A stretch of 64,000 nucleotides of DNA, taken from NCBI GenBank assembly GCA_003674045.1, contig PENC01000003.1, positions 124,001-188,000 of the forward strand. Reading direction: 5' to 3'. This DNA comes from Streptomyces griseocarneus (GTDB taxonomy: Bacteria; Actinomycetota; Actinomycetes; Streptomycetales; Streptomycetaceae). Positions 26,820 to 34,944 of the stretch are shown here, piece by piece. Within the stretch, counting starts at the first letter, position 1, and each line of letters starts with the position of its first letter. A program made the translations under genes and the position numbers. The notes under the pieces were generated by a model. It saw nothing but the letters and a program-made list of their open reading frames with translations. It had not been told where the DNA came from and did not search any database.

Positions 26820-28103
26820 GTGACGACCCCGTCGACCACTTCCGCCACCCCGAAGGCCGAACCGCCGCCCGCCCGTTCCGTCCTGCTCGATGCCGCGTTC
26901 CTGCGCCTGTGGTCCGGGACCACCGCCTCCGGACTCGCGACCTGGGCTCTGCCCTTCGTCCTCGGACTGGCGGTCCTGGCCCGAGAACTCGGCCCGGCGG
27001 GTCTCGGTCTGCTCCTGGCCGCCCGCACGGCGGGATTCCTCGTGGCAGTCGCCGTGGGCGGCGTCCTCGCCGACAGGCACTCACGTCGTGCCGTCGTCCT
27101 GTGGTCCGCGCTGGCGGCCGCGGCCGCCGCCCCGCTGCTCGCCGTCGGGCTGGACCGCTCGCTCCCGCTGATGGCCGCCGCCGCTGCGCTCGCCGGCGCG
27201 GGGCAGGGTGCCTGCCGCCCCGCGTTCCAGGCGCTCACCGCCGAGGTGGTCGACCCCGCGCGCAGGCAGCGGGCCAACGCGGCCATCACGCTGGCGGTCC
27301 GCGTCTCCGCGCTCTCCGGCCCCGCGCTGACCGCGCTGCTCGCCACCGTCCTCGGCACCCGCGCCCTGCTGCTCGGCATCGGCGTGCTCTGGCTGGCCGC
27401 CGCCCTCGTCCCGGGCCGGGGCAAGAGGAGGGCTCCGGCTGCGGAACCGGACGTGGCGGACGGTGGTGCCCCGGCCGCGGAGTCACGCCGACGCCCCTCG
27501 TTCCGCGCGGAGTTCCTCGAAGGGATACGCGAAGCGCGCAGGCACCCCTGGTTCCTCGCCGGTCTCGCCGCACTGACGGCCGTCATCGCCACGGGATACT
27601 CCGCCACGGGTGTCGCCCTGCCCATGATCAGTCGGGACCGCTACGGCACGGAATGGGTGCTCGCCATGGCCACCACCGCCTACACCGTGGGCGCGCTCGG
27701 CGGCGCCCTGCTCGTCGCCCGATGGCGGCCCCGCAACGCGGGCTGGGCGGCGCTCGCCGGGCTCGCCGCGTACGGCTTCGCCCCCGTCAGCCTCATGCTG
27801 CCCGTGCACCCCGCCGTGGTGGTGGCCGCCTACGCCGTCGCCGGGGTCGGTATCGAACTCTTCAACGTCCCGTGGTTCACGGCCACCCAGCGCGAGGTCG
27901 CCCCGGACAAGCTCGCCCGCGTCTCCTCGCTGGACTTCCTGCTCTCCTACGGGCTGGCCCCCGCGGGCCTCGCCCTCATCGCCCCGGCCATCGACGCCTT
28001 CGGCACGGCGCCCGTCCTCGCCTGCTGCGCCCTGGTCTGCTTCGCCGTCCCCGCGGCGGCGGCCGCGCTGGTGCCGAGCGCCCGTCACTTCGCGTCCAAG
28101 TAA
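26820..28103 (+). CDS. MFS exporter, EntS-like
   Basis: 427 residues, about 12 membrane segments, with the EntS/enterobactin-exporter style layout: FLRLWSGTTASGLATWALPFVLGLAVL at the N-terminus and ADRHSRRAV in the loop between helices 2 and 3. Start GTG with GAGGAG about 9 nt upstream. Divergent from the importer operon and sharing its Zur box, so it is the candidate exporter for the small molecule made by the locus. Confidence 0.85.
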   Translation: MTTPSTTSATPKAEPPPARSVLLDAAFLRLWSGTTASGLATWALPFVLGLAVLARELGPAGLGLLLAARTAGFLVAVAVGGVLADRHSRRAVVLWSALAAAAAAPLLAVGLDRSLPLMAAAAALAGAGQGACRPAFQALTAEVVDPARRQRANAAITLAVRVSALSGPALTALLATVLGTRALLLGIGVLWLAAALVPGRGKRRAPAAEPDVADGGAPAAESRRRPSFRAEFLEGIREARRHPWFLAGLAALTAVIATGYSATGVALPMISRDRYGTEWVLAMATTAYTVGALGGALLVARWRPRNAGWAALAGLAAYGFAPVSLMLPVHPAVVVAAYAVAGVGIELFNVPWFTATQREVAPDKLARVSSLDFLLSYGLAPAGLALIAPAIDAFGTAPVLACCALVCFAVPAAAAALVPSARHFASK

Positions 28104-28104
28104 G

Positions 28105-28123
28105 GGCCCCTGCGACCAGGGCC
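28105..28123 (+). terminator. Weak hairpin after the exporter gene
   Basis: GGCCCCTG pairs with CAGGGCC with one bulged base, immediately after the TAA at 28101-28103. No T tract. Confidence 0.35.
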
Positions 28124-28222
28124 GCTGTCGGTCGTCGGCTGCCGGAAACCGCCGGAGCTGTCACAAACGGAGCAGGTGCGGCGTCGAGGGAAGGACAGCC
28201 CCGATGCACGTGGAGGACAAAG

Positions 28223-28981
28223 GTGACACGCACGACTCTGGTGACCGGTGGCACGGGAACCCTCGGCCGTCCCGTGGTCGACGGCCTGCGGGCGGCCGGC
28301 CACACCGTCCGGGTGGCCAGCCGCCGGGGGAGCCCCATGAGTGAGCTGCCGTACCAGTGGTCCCGGGTGGACTACCGCGACGGCGCCGGGCTGGCGGCGG
28401 CGCTGGACGGTGTGGACACCGTGGTGCACTGCGCGAACAGCATGCGGCACACCTCGGAGACGGACCGGCAGGTGGTGGACGCCGCGGTACGCGCCCGCGT
28501 CGGCCACTTCGTCCATATCTCCATCGTCGGCGTCGACCGCATCCCGTACTCCTACTACCGCGCCAAGCTGGCCACCGAGCGGCGGCTGGAGAACTCCGGC
28601 CTGCCGTACACGATCCTGCGCGCCACCCAGTTCCACGACCTGGTCCGGACGGTCCTGGCCAAGGCCACCGCGCTGCCGTTGGCGCCGCTGCCCGCCGGGT
28701 GGCGGTTCCAGCCCGTCGAGGTGCGCGAGGTCGCCGAGCGGCTCGTCGCGCTGGCCGACGGGCGGCCCGTCGGCCGGGCGCCCGACTTCGGCGGCCCGCA
28801 GGTGCGTACGCTGCCCGATCTGGCCGCGCGCTACCGCGAGTCCCTCGGCCGCACGCCGCGCCCGGTACTGCCGGTGCCCGTCCCGGGCGGAATGGCCGCG
28901 GCCATGCGCCGGGGCGAGAACCTCACCCCCGCGCACGCGGACGGGCGGGTCACCTTCGAGGAGCATCTCGCACGGCTGTGA
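28223..28981 (+). CDS. NmrA-like NAD(P)-binding oxidoreductase
   Basis: 252 residues. Starts with the dinucleotide motif TLVTGGTGTLGRPVV; YYRAKLATERRLENSGLPYTILRATQFHD is typical of the atypical SDR/NmrA group, which often bind NADP without clear catalysis. The GTG has GGAGG 8 nt upstream. Stands between the exporter and a monooxygenase-fold gene on the same strand; a functional link to either is not evident. Confidence 0.85.
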   Translation: MTRTTLVTGGTGTLGRPVVDGLRAAGHTVRVASRRGSPMSELPYQWSRVDYRDGAGLAAALDGVDTVVHCANSMRHTSETDRQVVDAAVRARVGHFVHISIVGVDRIPYSYYRAKLATERRLENSGLPYTILRATQFHDLVRTVLAKATALPLAPLPAGWRFQPVEVREVAERLVALADGRPVGRAPDFGGPQVRTLPDLAARYRESLGRTPRPVLPVPVPGGMAAAMRRGENLTPAHADGRVTFEEHLARL

Positions 28982-29044
28982 GGCGGCCGACGACGCGCCG
29001 GGGGCGCCCGGTCGCCGTCAGGGCATATGGGGCAGGATGGGCCC

Positions 29045-29371
29045 ATGAGCATTGTGAAGATCAACGCCCTGACCGTCCCCGCCGAGCAGCGCGAGACGCT
29101 GGAACAGCGGTTCTCCTCGCGCGCGGGCATGGTGGAGAACTCGGACGGTTTCGAATGGTTCGAGCTGCTGCGCCCGCTGGAGGGCACCGACCAGTACCTC
29201 GTCTACACGCGCTGGCGCAGCGAGGAGGACTTCCAGGCCTGGATGTCCGGCACGATGCGCGCCGCCCACCAGGGTGGTGGCGAGGGCGCTCCCCAGCAGA
29301 AGCCCGCTGCCACCGGCTCCACCCTGTGGTCCTTCGAGGTCGTCCAGCAGGCGGCCCCGAAGGACAAGTGA
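29045..29371 (+). CDS. Antibiotic-biosynthesis-monooxygenase (ABM) domain protein
   Basis: 108 residues. A dimeric ferredoxin-like fold is suggested by MSIVKINALTVPAEQRETLEQRF, then FEWFELLRPLEGTDQYLVYTRWRSEEDFQAWM. Family members include heme-degrading and quinone-forming monooxygenases; the ligand cannot be predicted. Start ATG 29045. Likely a single-gene unit. Confidence 0.85.
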   Translation: MSIVKINALTVPAEQRETLEQRFSSRAGMVENSDGFEWFELLRPLEGTDQYLVYTRWRSEEDFQAWMSGTMRAAHQGGGEGAPQQKPAATGSTLWSFEVVQQAAPKDK

Positions 29372-29399
29372 GACGGGGCGTCACACAGCCTGGGCGGGC

Positions 29400-30911
29400 T
29401 CAGTTCCGGTGGGCCCGCTCCACCGCCTCGATCCTCTTCCAGGACTTCGGCGGGGCGGGCTTCGCCGCCAGGCCGCTGCCCGCCTTCGGCGCCGCTCCCG
29501 GCGTCGCCCCCGGCACGGGCCCCGTCGCGGGCTTCGCGGGGGTGAACAGCCAGGTGTCGAAGAGCGTCTTCAGCGATGTGCCGGACACCTTCTCCGAGAG
29601 CCGGACGAAGTCCTCGACCGAGCCGTTGCCGTAGCGCAGCTGCTGCTGCCACTGCTTGAGGATGGAGAAGAACGCCTTGTCGCCGACCCGCTCGCGCAGG
29701 GCCTGGAGGGTCATGGCGCCGCGCCGGTACACGGCGTTGTGGAACTGGTTCTCCTTGCCCGGGTTCGCGGGGCTCACCTTCCAGAACGGGTCGTCGGCCG
29801 GAGTGGCGGCGTACGCGTAGGCGGCGAGCTCCCGGGTGGTGCCCTCGCCCTCCTTCTCCGACCACAGCCACTGCGCGTAGGTGGCGAAGCCCTCGCTCAG
29901 CCAGATGTCACGCCAGTTCTTCACCGAGACGCTGTCGCCGAACCACTGGTGTGCCAGCTCGTGCACGACCACGTCCATGTACGCGCCGTTCTCGAACATG
30001 GCAGGCGTGTAGAACGGGCGGGTCTGGGTCTCCAGGGCGGCGAAACCGGGCGCGTTCGGGACGTATCCGCCTGCCGCCTCGAAGGGGTACGGGCCGAAGA
30101 GGGAGCTCTCCCAGTCGACGACCTCGCCCGTGCGCTCGAGGCTGGCCTTGGCCGGGGCGAGGGTGTCACCCAGGTCCTTGCTGTAGGCGTTCACGACGGG
30201 CAGGCCGTTCGCGGTCGTCCCCCGGGTGATCTCGAACTTGCCGACGGCCAGCGTGGTCAGGTAACTGGCCATGGGCTTCGTGGAGCGCCAGGTGTAGCGC
30301 GTCCAGCCCAGCTTCGAGGTCTGCGAGGTGAGGATGCCGTTGCTGATCGCCTGGAGGCCGTCCGGCACCGCGACGGATATGTCGTACGTGGCCTTGTCGC
30401 GCGGGTGGTCGTTGCTCGGATACCACCAGGGCGCCGATGTCGGTTCGTTGGCGACCACGGCCCCGTCCGCGGTGCGGTGCCAGGAGGAGGAACCGTCGGG
30501 CTTCTTCTCCGAGGGCGTGCCGCTGTAGCGGACCACCACGGTCAGCGGGCGGCCCTTCCCCACCGCCGCGGACGGCGTCACCACCAGCTCATGGGCCCCC
30601 GATCTGGCGAAGGCCGCCTTCTTCCCGTTCACCAGGACCTCGTGGGCGTCGAGGAGGAAGTCCAGGTTGAACCGGCTCAGACTCTGTGTGGTGGTGGCGA
30701 GGATGGTCGCCGTGCCGTCCAGCCGGTCCGTCTTCGGCTGGTACTTCAGCCGCAGGTCGTAGTGCGAGACGTCGTAACCGCCGTTGCCCGCCTCGGGGTA
30801 GTAGGCGTCCCCGATGCCCGCCGCCCCCGGCGCGGGAGCGGCGGCCGAGGCCGGGACGGCGCACAGCAGACAGGCGGCAACAGCACTCGGGACAGCCAGA
30901 CTTCGATGCAC
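29400..30911 (-). CDS. Secreted M1-family metallopeptidase
   Basis: 503 residues with a signal peptide (LAVPSAVAACLLCAVPASA). The zinc motif HELAHQWFGD (about residue 314) is followed by WLSEGFATY, giving the HExxH-18-E pattern. An M1 N-terminal beta domain precedes it (YDLRLKYQPKTDRLDGTATI). Shorter than full aminopeptidase N because the C-terminal helical domain is missing, as in other secreted Streptomyces M1 peptidases. Start taken at GTG 30911 with GGAAG 8 nt upstream; a GTG at 30920 is also possible. Confidence 0.87.
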   Translation of the reverse strand: MHRSLAVPSAVAACLLCAVPASAAAPAPGAAGIGDAYYPEAGNGGYDVSHYDLRLKYQPKTDRLDGTATILATTTQSLSRFNLDFLLDAHEVLVNGKKAAFARSGAHELVVTPSAAVGKGRPLTVVVRYSGTPSEKKPDGSSSWHRTADGAVVANEPTSAPWWYPSNDHPRDKATYDISVAVPDGLQAISNGILTSQTSKLGWTRYTWRSTKPMASYLTTLAVGKFEITRGTTANGLPVVNAYSKDLGDTLAPAKASLERTGEVVDWESSLFGPYPFEAAGGYVPNAPGFAALETQTRPFYTPAMFENGAYMDVVVHELAHQWFGDSVSVKNWRDIWLSEGFATYAQWLWSEKEGEGTTRELAAYAYAATPADDPFWKVSPANPGKENQFHNAVYRRGAMTLQALRERVGDKAFFSILKQWQQQLRYGNGSVEDFVRLSEKVSGTSLKTLFDTWLFTPAKPATGPVPGATPGAAPKAGSGLAAKPAPPKSWKRIEAVERAHRN

Positions 30912-31080
30912 CAGGATCACTTCCGCTCGCTCGTGGACAAGATCAGTTCCGTGGAGCATACGAACGGAGATGGCGCGCCGGAAGAGGAATTGATCATTTC
31001 GGGATGTTGCCGGTGTATCGGCCGACAGCGTCCGGGACGTCGGCCCGCTGCCTCACGCCCCGGATGGCGAGGGGCGGTAC

Positions 31081-31117
31081 GGGCCGGGCCGCCACCCGCA
31101 CGGCGGCGGCCCGGCCC
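31081..31117 (-). terminator. Terminator of the peptidase-inhibitor operon
   Basis: Perfect 13-bp inverted repeat GGGCCGGGCCGCC (31081-31093) and GGCGGCCCGGCCC (31105-31117), 11-nt loop, 16 nt beyond the last gene of the operon. Confidence 0.7.
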
Positions 31118-31132
31118 GGCGGGCGGCGGGTG

Positions 31133-31507
31133 TCAGCAGCCCATGGTCCAGGTGTGGGAGCCGCCCTGGTCGTTGGCGGCCGCGTTGTAGCCGACCTCCT
31201 GCCCGGGGGCCAGGCAGATGGTGACGTGGCCGAGCAACTCGCGGCCCGAGTAGACCTTCACGTGGTCCTTGACACCCGGCCCGGAGATGCCGTGGTTCGC
31301 CCACGAGGAGTCGTGCCCGTACATGTCGCCCTCCCACCAGTGGTCGTCGCCGGAGTGCTCGATCTTCAGCCCCGTGAAGTTGGCGTCCGTCCAGACGCAG
31401 AAATTGCCGCTGCCGCAGGGCACCGCGTCGGCGGCGGAGGACGTGGCCATGACGGCGCCGGTGGAGATCAGGGCGGCCGTGAGGAAGGCGGCGAGACGTC
31501 GCTTCAT
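31133..31507 (-). CDS. Secreted peptidase inhibitor, family I36-like
   Basis: 124 residues with a signal peptide ending about SAADA-VPCGSG. The mature domain (FCVWTDANFTGLKIEHSG...; four Cys) resembles the crystallin-like I36 metalloproteinase inhibitors of Streptomyces (SMPI). ATGA overlap with the lipoprotein gene upstream. Target protease unknown; secreted proteases are encoded nearby at 14784 and 29400. Confidence 0.83.
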   Translation of the reverse strand: MKRRLAAFLTAALISTGAVMATSSAADAVPCGSGNFCVWTDANFTGLKIEHSGDDHWWEGDMYGHDSSWANHGISGPGVKDHVKVYSGRELLGHVTICLAPGQEVGYNAAANDQGGSHTWTMGC

Positions 31508-32052
31508 GATCGTGATGCTCCCTTGGATGGTGGGTTGTCGAACACGGTCGTGGCTTCGGTGAGGGCGTGCGCGCGCAGCCGCTTCCAGTCGTCGATCTCG
31601 GCCCGGTGCCGGGCACGGACCTCGGAGAGGCTGCTGTGGGTGTGGTCGGCCTCGGGTCCGAAGTTGTTGACGATCACCGAGGCCCGGAACCAGCGCCGCT
31701 GGTCGCCGTAGAGCCGCTGCTGGGCCTCGGCCAGGCAGCCGTTGGTGTGGGCGTGGACGGCATAGCCGGTCGGCAGGGTGACGGACAGTTCCGCCGGGCC
31801 GGTGCCGAACAGCGCGTCGGTGACCCGCTGCTGCCGGTCGGCGGGCTGCGGGCTCTGTCCCGGGCGGGGTGGCGTGAGGCCCTGGCGGGCCAGGCAGGCA
31901 ACGGTGAGCAGATGGGTGGCCGCCTTGATGGTTTCGTCCGGGTCGGGCCGGGGTGTCGAGGGCGCGCAGCCGGTCAGCCCGGCCAGGAGGAGTCCGGTCA
32001 GGGACAGGACACCGGACAGCGCTCCGGCGGCGGCCCGTGCACGAGGTCGCAT
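31504..32052 (-). CDS. Small lipoprotein of unknown function
   Basis: 182 residues; lipobox LAGLTGC after a hydrophobic signal. The mature part is mostly helical with two further Cys (VACLARQG, NGCLAEAQ) that may form a disulfide. I do not recognise the family. Sits between two inhibitor-like secreted proteins with 8 nt and -4 nt spacing, so it is co-translated with them and may be a surface partner. A GTG at 32076 is an alternative start. Confidence 0.75.
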   Translation of the reverse strand: MRPRARAAAGALSGVLSLTGLLLAGLTGCAPSTPRPDPDETIKAATHLLTVACLARQGLTPPRPGQSPQPADRQQRVTDALFGTGPAELSVTLPTGYAVHAHTNGCLAEAQQRLYGDQRRWFRASVIVNNFGPEADHTHSSLSEVRARHRAEIDDWKRLRAHALTEATTVFDNPPSKGASRS

Positions 32053-32060
32053 GGAGGATG

Positions 32061-32441
32061 TCAGCCCCGCTCGCACCCCTGAGTGGTGTTGCTCACGCCG
32101 TCGAACTTCGCCGCCCAGGCGGTCCAGTTGTTGTCGTAGTCGCCGGGGCGGATCTCGCGGTAGAGGCAGCCGTTACGTGTGTCGTAGATCGCGTAGACGC
32201 TGACGGTCGCGTTCGATTCGAAGGAGTAGGCGCGCCGTTTGATCCGGGCGTCCGCCTCGCGGTAGCCGGGCGGGGTGTAGGCCCAGGCGCCGCCCGCACC
32301 GGTCTGGCCGGGGCCGGGCCAGAAGTACACCTGTCCCCGTGGCACCGCCGGGGAGGCGGGCGAGGCCTGGGCCGCCGGTGGTGTCAGGGCAGCCGCGACG
32401 AAGGCGGCGAGCGCGGCGGGCACGATGAAGACGCGACGCAT
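32061..32441 (-). CDS. Secreted peptidase-inhibitor-like protein
   Basis: 126 residues with a signal peptide (VPAALAAFVAAALTPPAAQA). The mature part (GQVYFWPGPGQTGAGGAWAY; NGCLYREIRPGDYDNNWTAW; two Cys) is related in style to I36-like crystallin-fold proteins but is diverged. First gene of the three-gene minus-strand operon. Confidence 0.72.
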   Translation of the reverse strand: MRRVFIVPAALAAFVAAALTPPAAQASPASPAVPRGQVYFWPGPGQTGAGGAWAYTPPGYREADARIKRRAYSFESNATVSVYAIYDTRNGCLYREIRPGDYDNNWTAWAAKFDGVSNTTQGCERG

Positions 32442-32520
32442 GTGGAGCTCCCCCGTGATGATGACAGTCGACCTCTCGGCACGGTCACCCTCCCCACCGG
32501 GCCCGTGGGCATGCCCCGTA

Positions 32521-32536
32521 TCACCTGTAAAGGTGA
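32521..32536. promoter_or_regulatory. Small palindrome in a divergent promoter region
   Basis: TCACC-TGTAAA-GGTGA, a 5-6-5 inverted repeat in the 210-bp gap between the inhibitor operon and the acetyltransferase gene. Could be an operator; no regulator is known. Confidence 0.3.
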
Positions 32537-32651
32537 CCATGACATCGATCGGCCCGCTCCGTGCCCGCGCCCGGCCGTCAACACAGGGCCTGCCGACACG
32601 GGACAGGAAAAGGTGTTGCCCTGCCGTTCCCGTTTCGCATTGGCTTGCCCC

Positions 32652-33200
32652 ATGCCCGAACTGCGCACCGACCGCCTGCTGCTCCGCCCATGGCGCGAAT
32701 CCGACCTCGCGCCATGGGCGGCCATGAATGCCGACCCCGCAGTCCGTGAACACCTGGGGCCGCCGCTCACGCGTGAGCAGAGCGACGCCTCGGTGGCGCG
32801 TTTCCAGGCCGGCTTCGACGAGCTCGGCTACGGGTGGTGGGCCGTCGAGGCAAGGGCCACCGGCGAGTTCATCGGTTTCGCGGGTCTGGACGAGGTCGAG
32901 GACGACATGCCGTTCACCGGTGTCGAGGTCGGCTGGCGGCTCGCCCGCCCGTTCTGGGGCCACGGTTACGCCTCCGAAGCAGGCCGGGCTGCTCTCGCCT
33001 TCGGCTTCGGCACCCTCGGACTCCCCGAGATCCTCGCGGTGACGACGGTCGGCAACCTCCGTTCCCAGGCGGTGATGCGACGGCTCGGCATGATCCGTGA
33101 CCCCGCCGAGGACTTCGACGACCCCACCGTGCCCGAGGGGCCGCTGCGCCGGAACGTGGTCTACCGGATCAGGCGCGGCGAGGAGCCGCGGGAGTCCTGA
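32652..33200 (+). CDS. GNAT acetyltransferase, RimJ/RimL type
   Basis: 182 residues. ELRTDRLLLRPWRESDL at the start, GWRLARPFWGHGYASEAGRAAL as acetyl-CoA loop, and VGNLRSQAVMRRLGM are the family signatures. Probable protein N-terminal or small-molecule acetyltransferase. Its 3' end overlaps the convergent gene at 33161 by 40 nt. Confidence 0.9.
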   Translation: MPELRTDRLLLRPWRESDLAPWAAMNADPAVREHLGPPLTREQSDASVARFQAGFDELGYGWWAVEARATGEFIGFAGLDEVEDDMPFTGVEVGWRLARPFWGHGYASEAGRAALAFGFGTLGLPEILAVTTVGNLRSQAVMRRLGMIRDPAEDFDDPTVPEGPLRRNVVYRIRRGEEPRES

Positions 33201-33793
33201 GCAGGCGGTCCGGAGGCGGGTGGCCGGACCTCCAGGATGACCGCTGTTCCGCTCACGGGCATGCCCTCGTGCATGTCGATGCGCTGGCCGGGCACCACGT
33301 GCGTCCACTGCGCCGGGTCGAAGGGATGGAGGCGTACCCGGGCGCGTCCGCCGGGTTCGAGGGACGGCCGTTCCTCGAGCCACAGCGACGCGATGTTCAC
33401 CATGAACCCACCGGTCGGGGACCGGTGTCCGATGTTCCACATCGGCCGGAACGTGTGAGTGCCGGTGAAAATCGGGGTCTTGCGCCAGGATTCCGCGGCC
33501 GGCCGGAGGGTGAGGTCGGCTCGTATCACGCCGTCGCGGAGCTCCAGCCGACGCCAGTGGCACCAGGCGGCGCTCCGTGGCATCCGCAGCTGCTCGGCGG
33601 CATCGGCGAGCGCTGTCCAGAACGCCGTCGACAGCTCGGGACGGCCCCGGAGCTCTTCCAGCATGGTGAGGGCGATCTCCCACTCGTCCCGCACGAGGTG
33701 GTCCCAGACGTCGTGCACGGTGAGGTCGTCCTCGGTGGCGGCCGCCTCGGGCACCAGGAGGGCGGCGGTTTCGAGCAGTCGGGGAACGTCCAT
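33161..33793 (-). CDS. Protein with an EF-Tu domain III-like C-terminal half
   Basis: 210 residues. The N-terminal half is helical and acidic (LVRDEWEIALTMLEELRG). The C-terminal half reads like the beta barrel of EF-Tu domain III: TFRPMWNIGHRSPTGGFMVNI, EPGGRARVRLHPFDPAQW, PGQRIDMHEGMPVSGTAVILEV. No GTPase domain is present. The function is unknown to me. It could be a decoy, a tRNA/EF-Tu-related immunity protein, or simply a fold relative. Start ATG 33793; a GTG at 33811 is possible. Confidence 0.7.
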   Translation of the reverse strand: MDVPRLLETAALLVPEAAATEDDLTVHDVWDHLVRDEWEIALTMLEELRGRPELSTAFWTALADAAEQLRMPRSAAWCHWRRLELRDGVIRADLTLRPAAESWRKTPIFTGTHTFRPMWNIGHRSPTGGFMVNIASLWLEERPSLEPGGRARVRLHPFDPAQWTHVVPGQRIDMHEGMPVSGTAVILEVRPPASGPPAQDSRGSSPRLIR

Positions 33794-33905
33794 GGACTGA
33801 TTGTCGGACACCGGACGCGTCACATCCGTCCGTTCGGGTCGCAAGCTCGCCCACATACGGACGAATAGGGTGGTCCGGGGCGGCCCGGTCGCTACTTCTA
33901 GGGGC

Positions 33906-34577
33906 ATGATCACTTCTCGTGCGTGGCGGCGTGCGGCCGCCCCCGCCCTCGGTCTGGCTCTCGCCCTGGCCCCCGCCGCCGCGGCACCGGCGGCGACCGC
34001 GCCGCCTCCCGTCGCACCCCACCGGGTGCCCCCCGAGCCGCCGACGGCGGACGCGGTCCGCACGGAGGTGGACGCGCTGACGGTGGAGGCACCGCACTCG
34101 ATGAACGGCTACTCGCGGGCCAAGTTCCCCCACTGGATCAAGCAGTACGGCCAGTGCGACACGCGTGAGGTGGTGCTGTCCCGGGACGGCACGAACGTCA
34201 CCCAGGACTCGATGTGCCGGGCGACCTCCGGCTCCTGGTACAGCCCGTACGACGACAAGACCCTGGACTCGGCGTCGAAGGTGGACATCGACCACATGGT
34301 GCCGCTCGCCAACGCGTGGCGGAGCGGCGCGGACACCTGGACCACGGACCGGCGCAAGGCGTTCGCCAACGACCTGGACAACCCCCAGCTGTTCGCCGTC
34401 TCCGCGGCCTCCAACCGCTCCAAGGGTGACCAGTCGCCCGACCAGTGGTCGCCGCCGAACACGGACTTCTGGTGCGGCTACTCCCGGGCCTGGGGGCACA
34501 TCAAGAGCATCTACGGGCTGAAGGTCACCCAGCCCGAGAAGGAGAAGCTGGTCGCGATGCTCAACACCTGCGACTGA
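33906..34577 (+). CDS. Secreted HNH nuclease-like protein (DUF1524)
   Basis: 223 residues with a signal peptide (PALGLALALAPAAAA). The DUF1524/GmrSD C-terminal HNH core is clear: VDIDHMVPLANAWRSG, then NDLDNPQLFAVSAASNRSKGDQSPDQW. Probable extracellular nuclease. Two Cys pairs would stabilise it outside the cell. No nuclease inhibitor gene is evident alongside. Confidence 0.87.
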   Translation: MITSRAWRRAAAPALGLALALAPAAAAPAATAPPPVAPHRVPPEPPTADAVRTEVDALTVEAPHSMNGYSRAKFPHWIKQYGQCDTREVVLSRDGTNVTQDSMCRATSGSWYSPYDDKTLDSASKVDIDHMVPLANAWRSGADTWTTDRRKAFANDLDNPQLFAVSAASNRSKGDQSPDQWSPPNTDFWCGYSRAWGHIKSIYGLKVTQPEKEKLVAMLNTCD

Positions 34578-34584
34578 CCCCGCC

Positions 34585-34866
34585 GTGACCGGTGAACTGC
34601 GTGCCGAAGTGGTGGCCGGGCCCGGCGGCGTGATGACGGACGAGGTCGGTGTGGTCACCGGCGACCTGGCCGTCGTCACCCGGCCACTGCCCGGCGACCG
34701 GGCGTCGGTGGCGGTGCAGTACGTCGGTGCCGAGGAGTGGTACACGCTCACCGGAACCCCGTGCCCCGTCCCCGGCGGCGGGCTCGCCGCCTTCCACGAG
34801 GCTCTGCTGGCGCGCATCCGGGCGGGCGGGACGTCCGAGGGGCTCCCGGCCGGGCTCCCGCAATGA
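34585..34866 (+). CDS. Small conserved-looking hypothetical protein
   Basis: 93 residues from GTG 34585, 7 nt after the nuclease stop, so probably co-transcribed. Beta-rich middle (DRASVAVQYVGAEEWYTLTG) with no recognised motif. The start is uncertain because no ribosome binding site is obvious; an internal ATG at 34633 is possible. Confidence 0.6.
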   Translation: MTGELRAEVVAGPGGVMTDEVGVVTGDLAVVTRPLPGDRASVAVQYVGAEEWYTLTGTPCPVPGGGLAAFHEALLARIRAGGTSEGLPAGLPQ

Positions 34867-34944
34867 CACCGAGGGCGGCGGGCGGGGCCGTGCGCAGCCC
34901 TGCCCGCCGCCCTCGGGCCGGTCGGCGGATCGATGCCGTGGCGG

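Noticed and set aside
33161..33793. EF-Tu-like protein as self-resistance to the thiopeptide
   Set aside because: It is over 20 kb from the cluster, lacks the GTPase and domain II parts of the drug site, and sits among unrelated genes.
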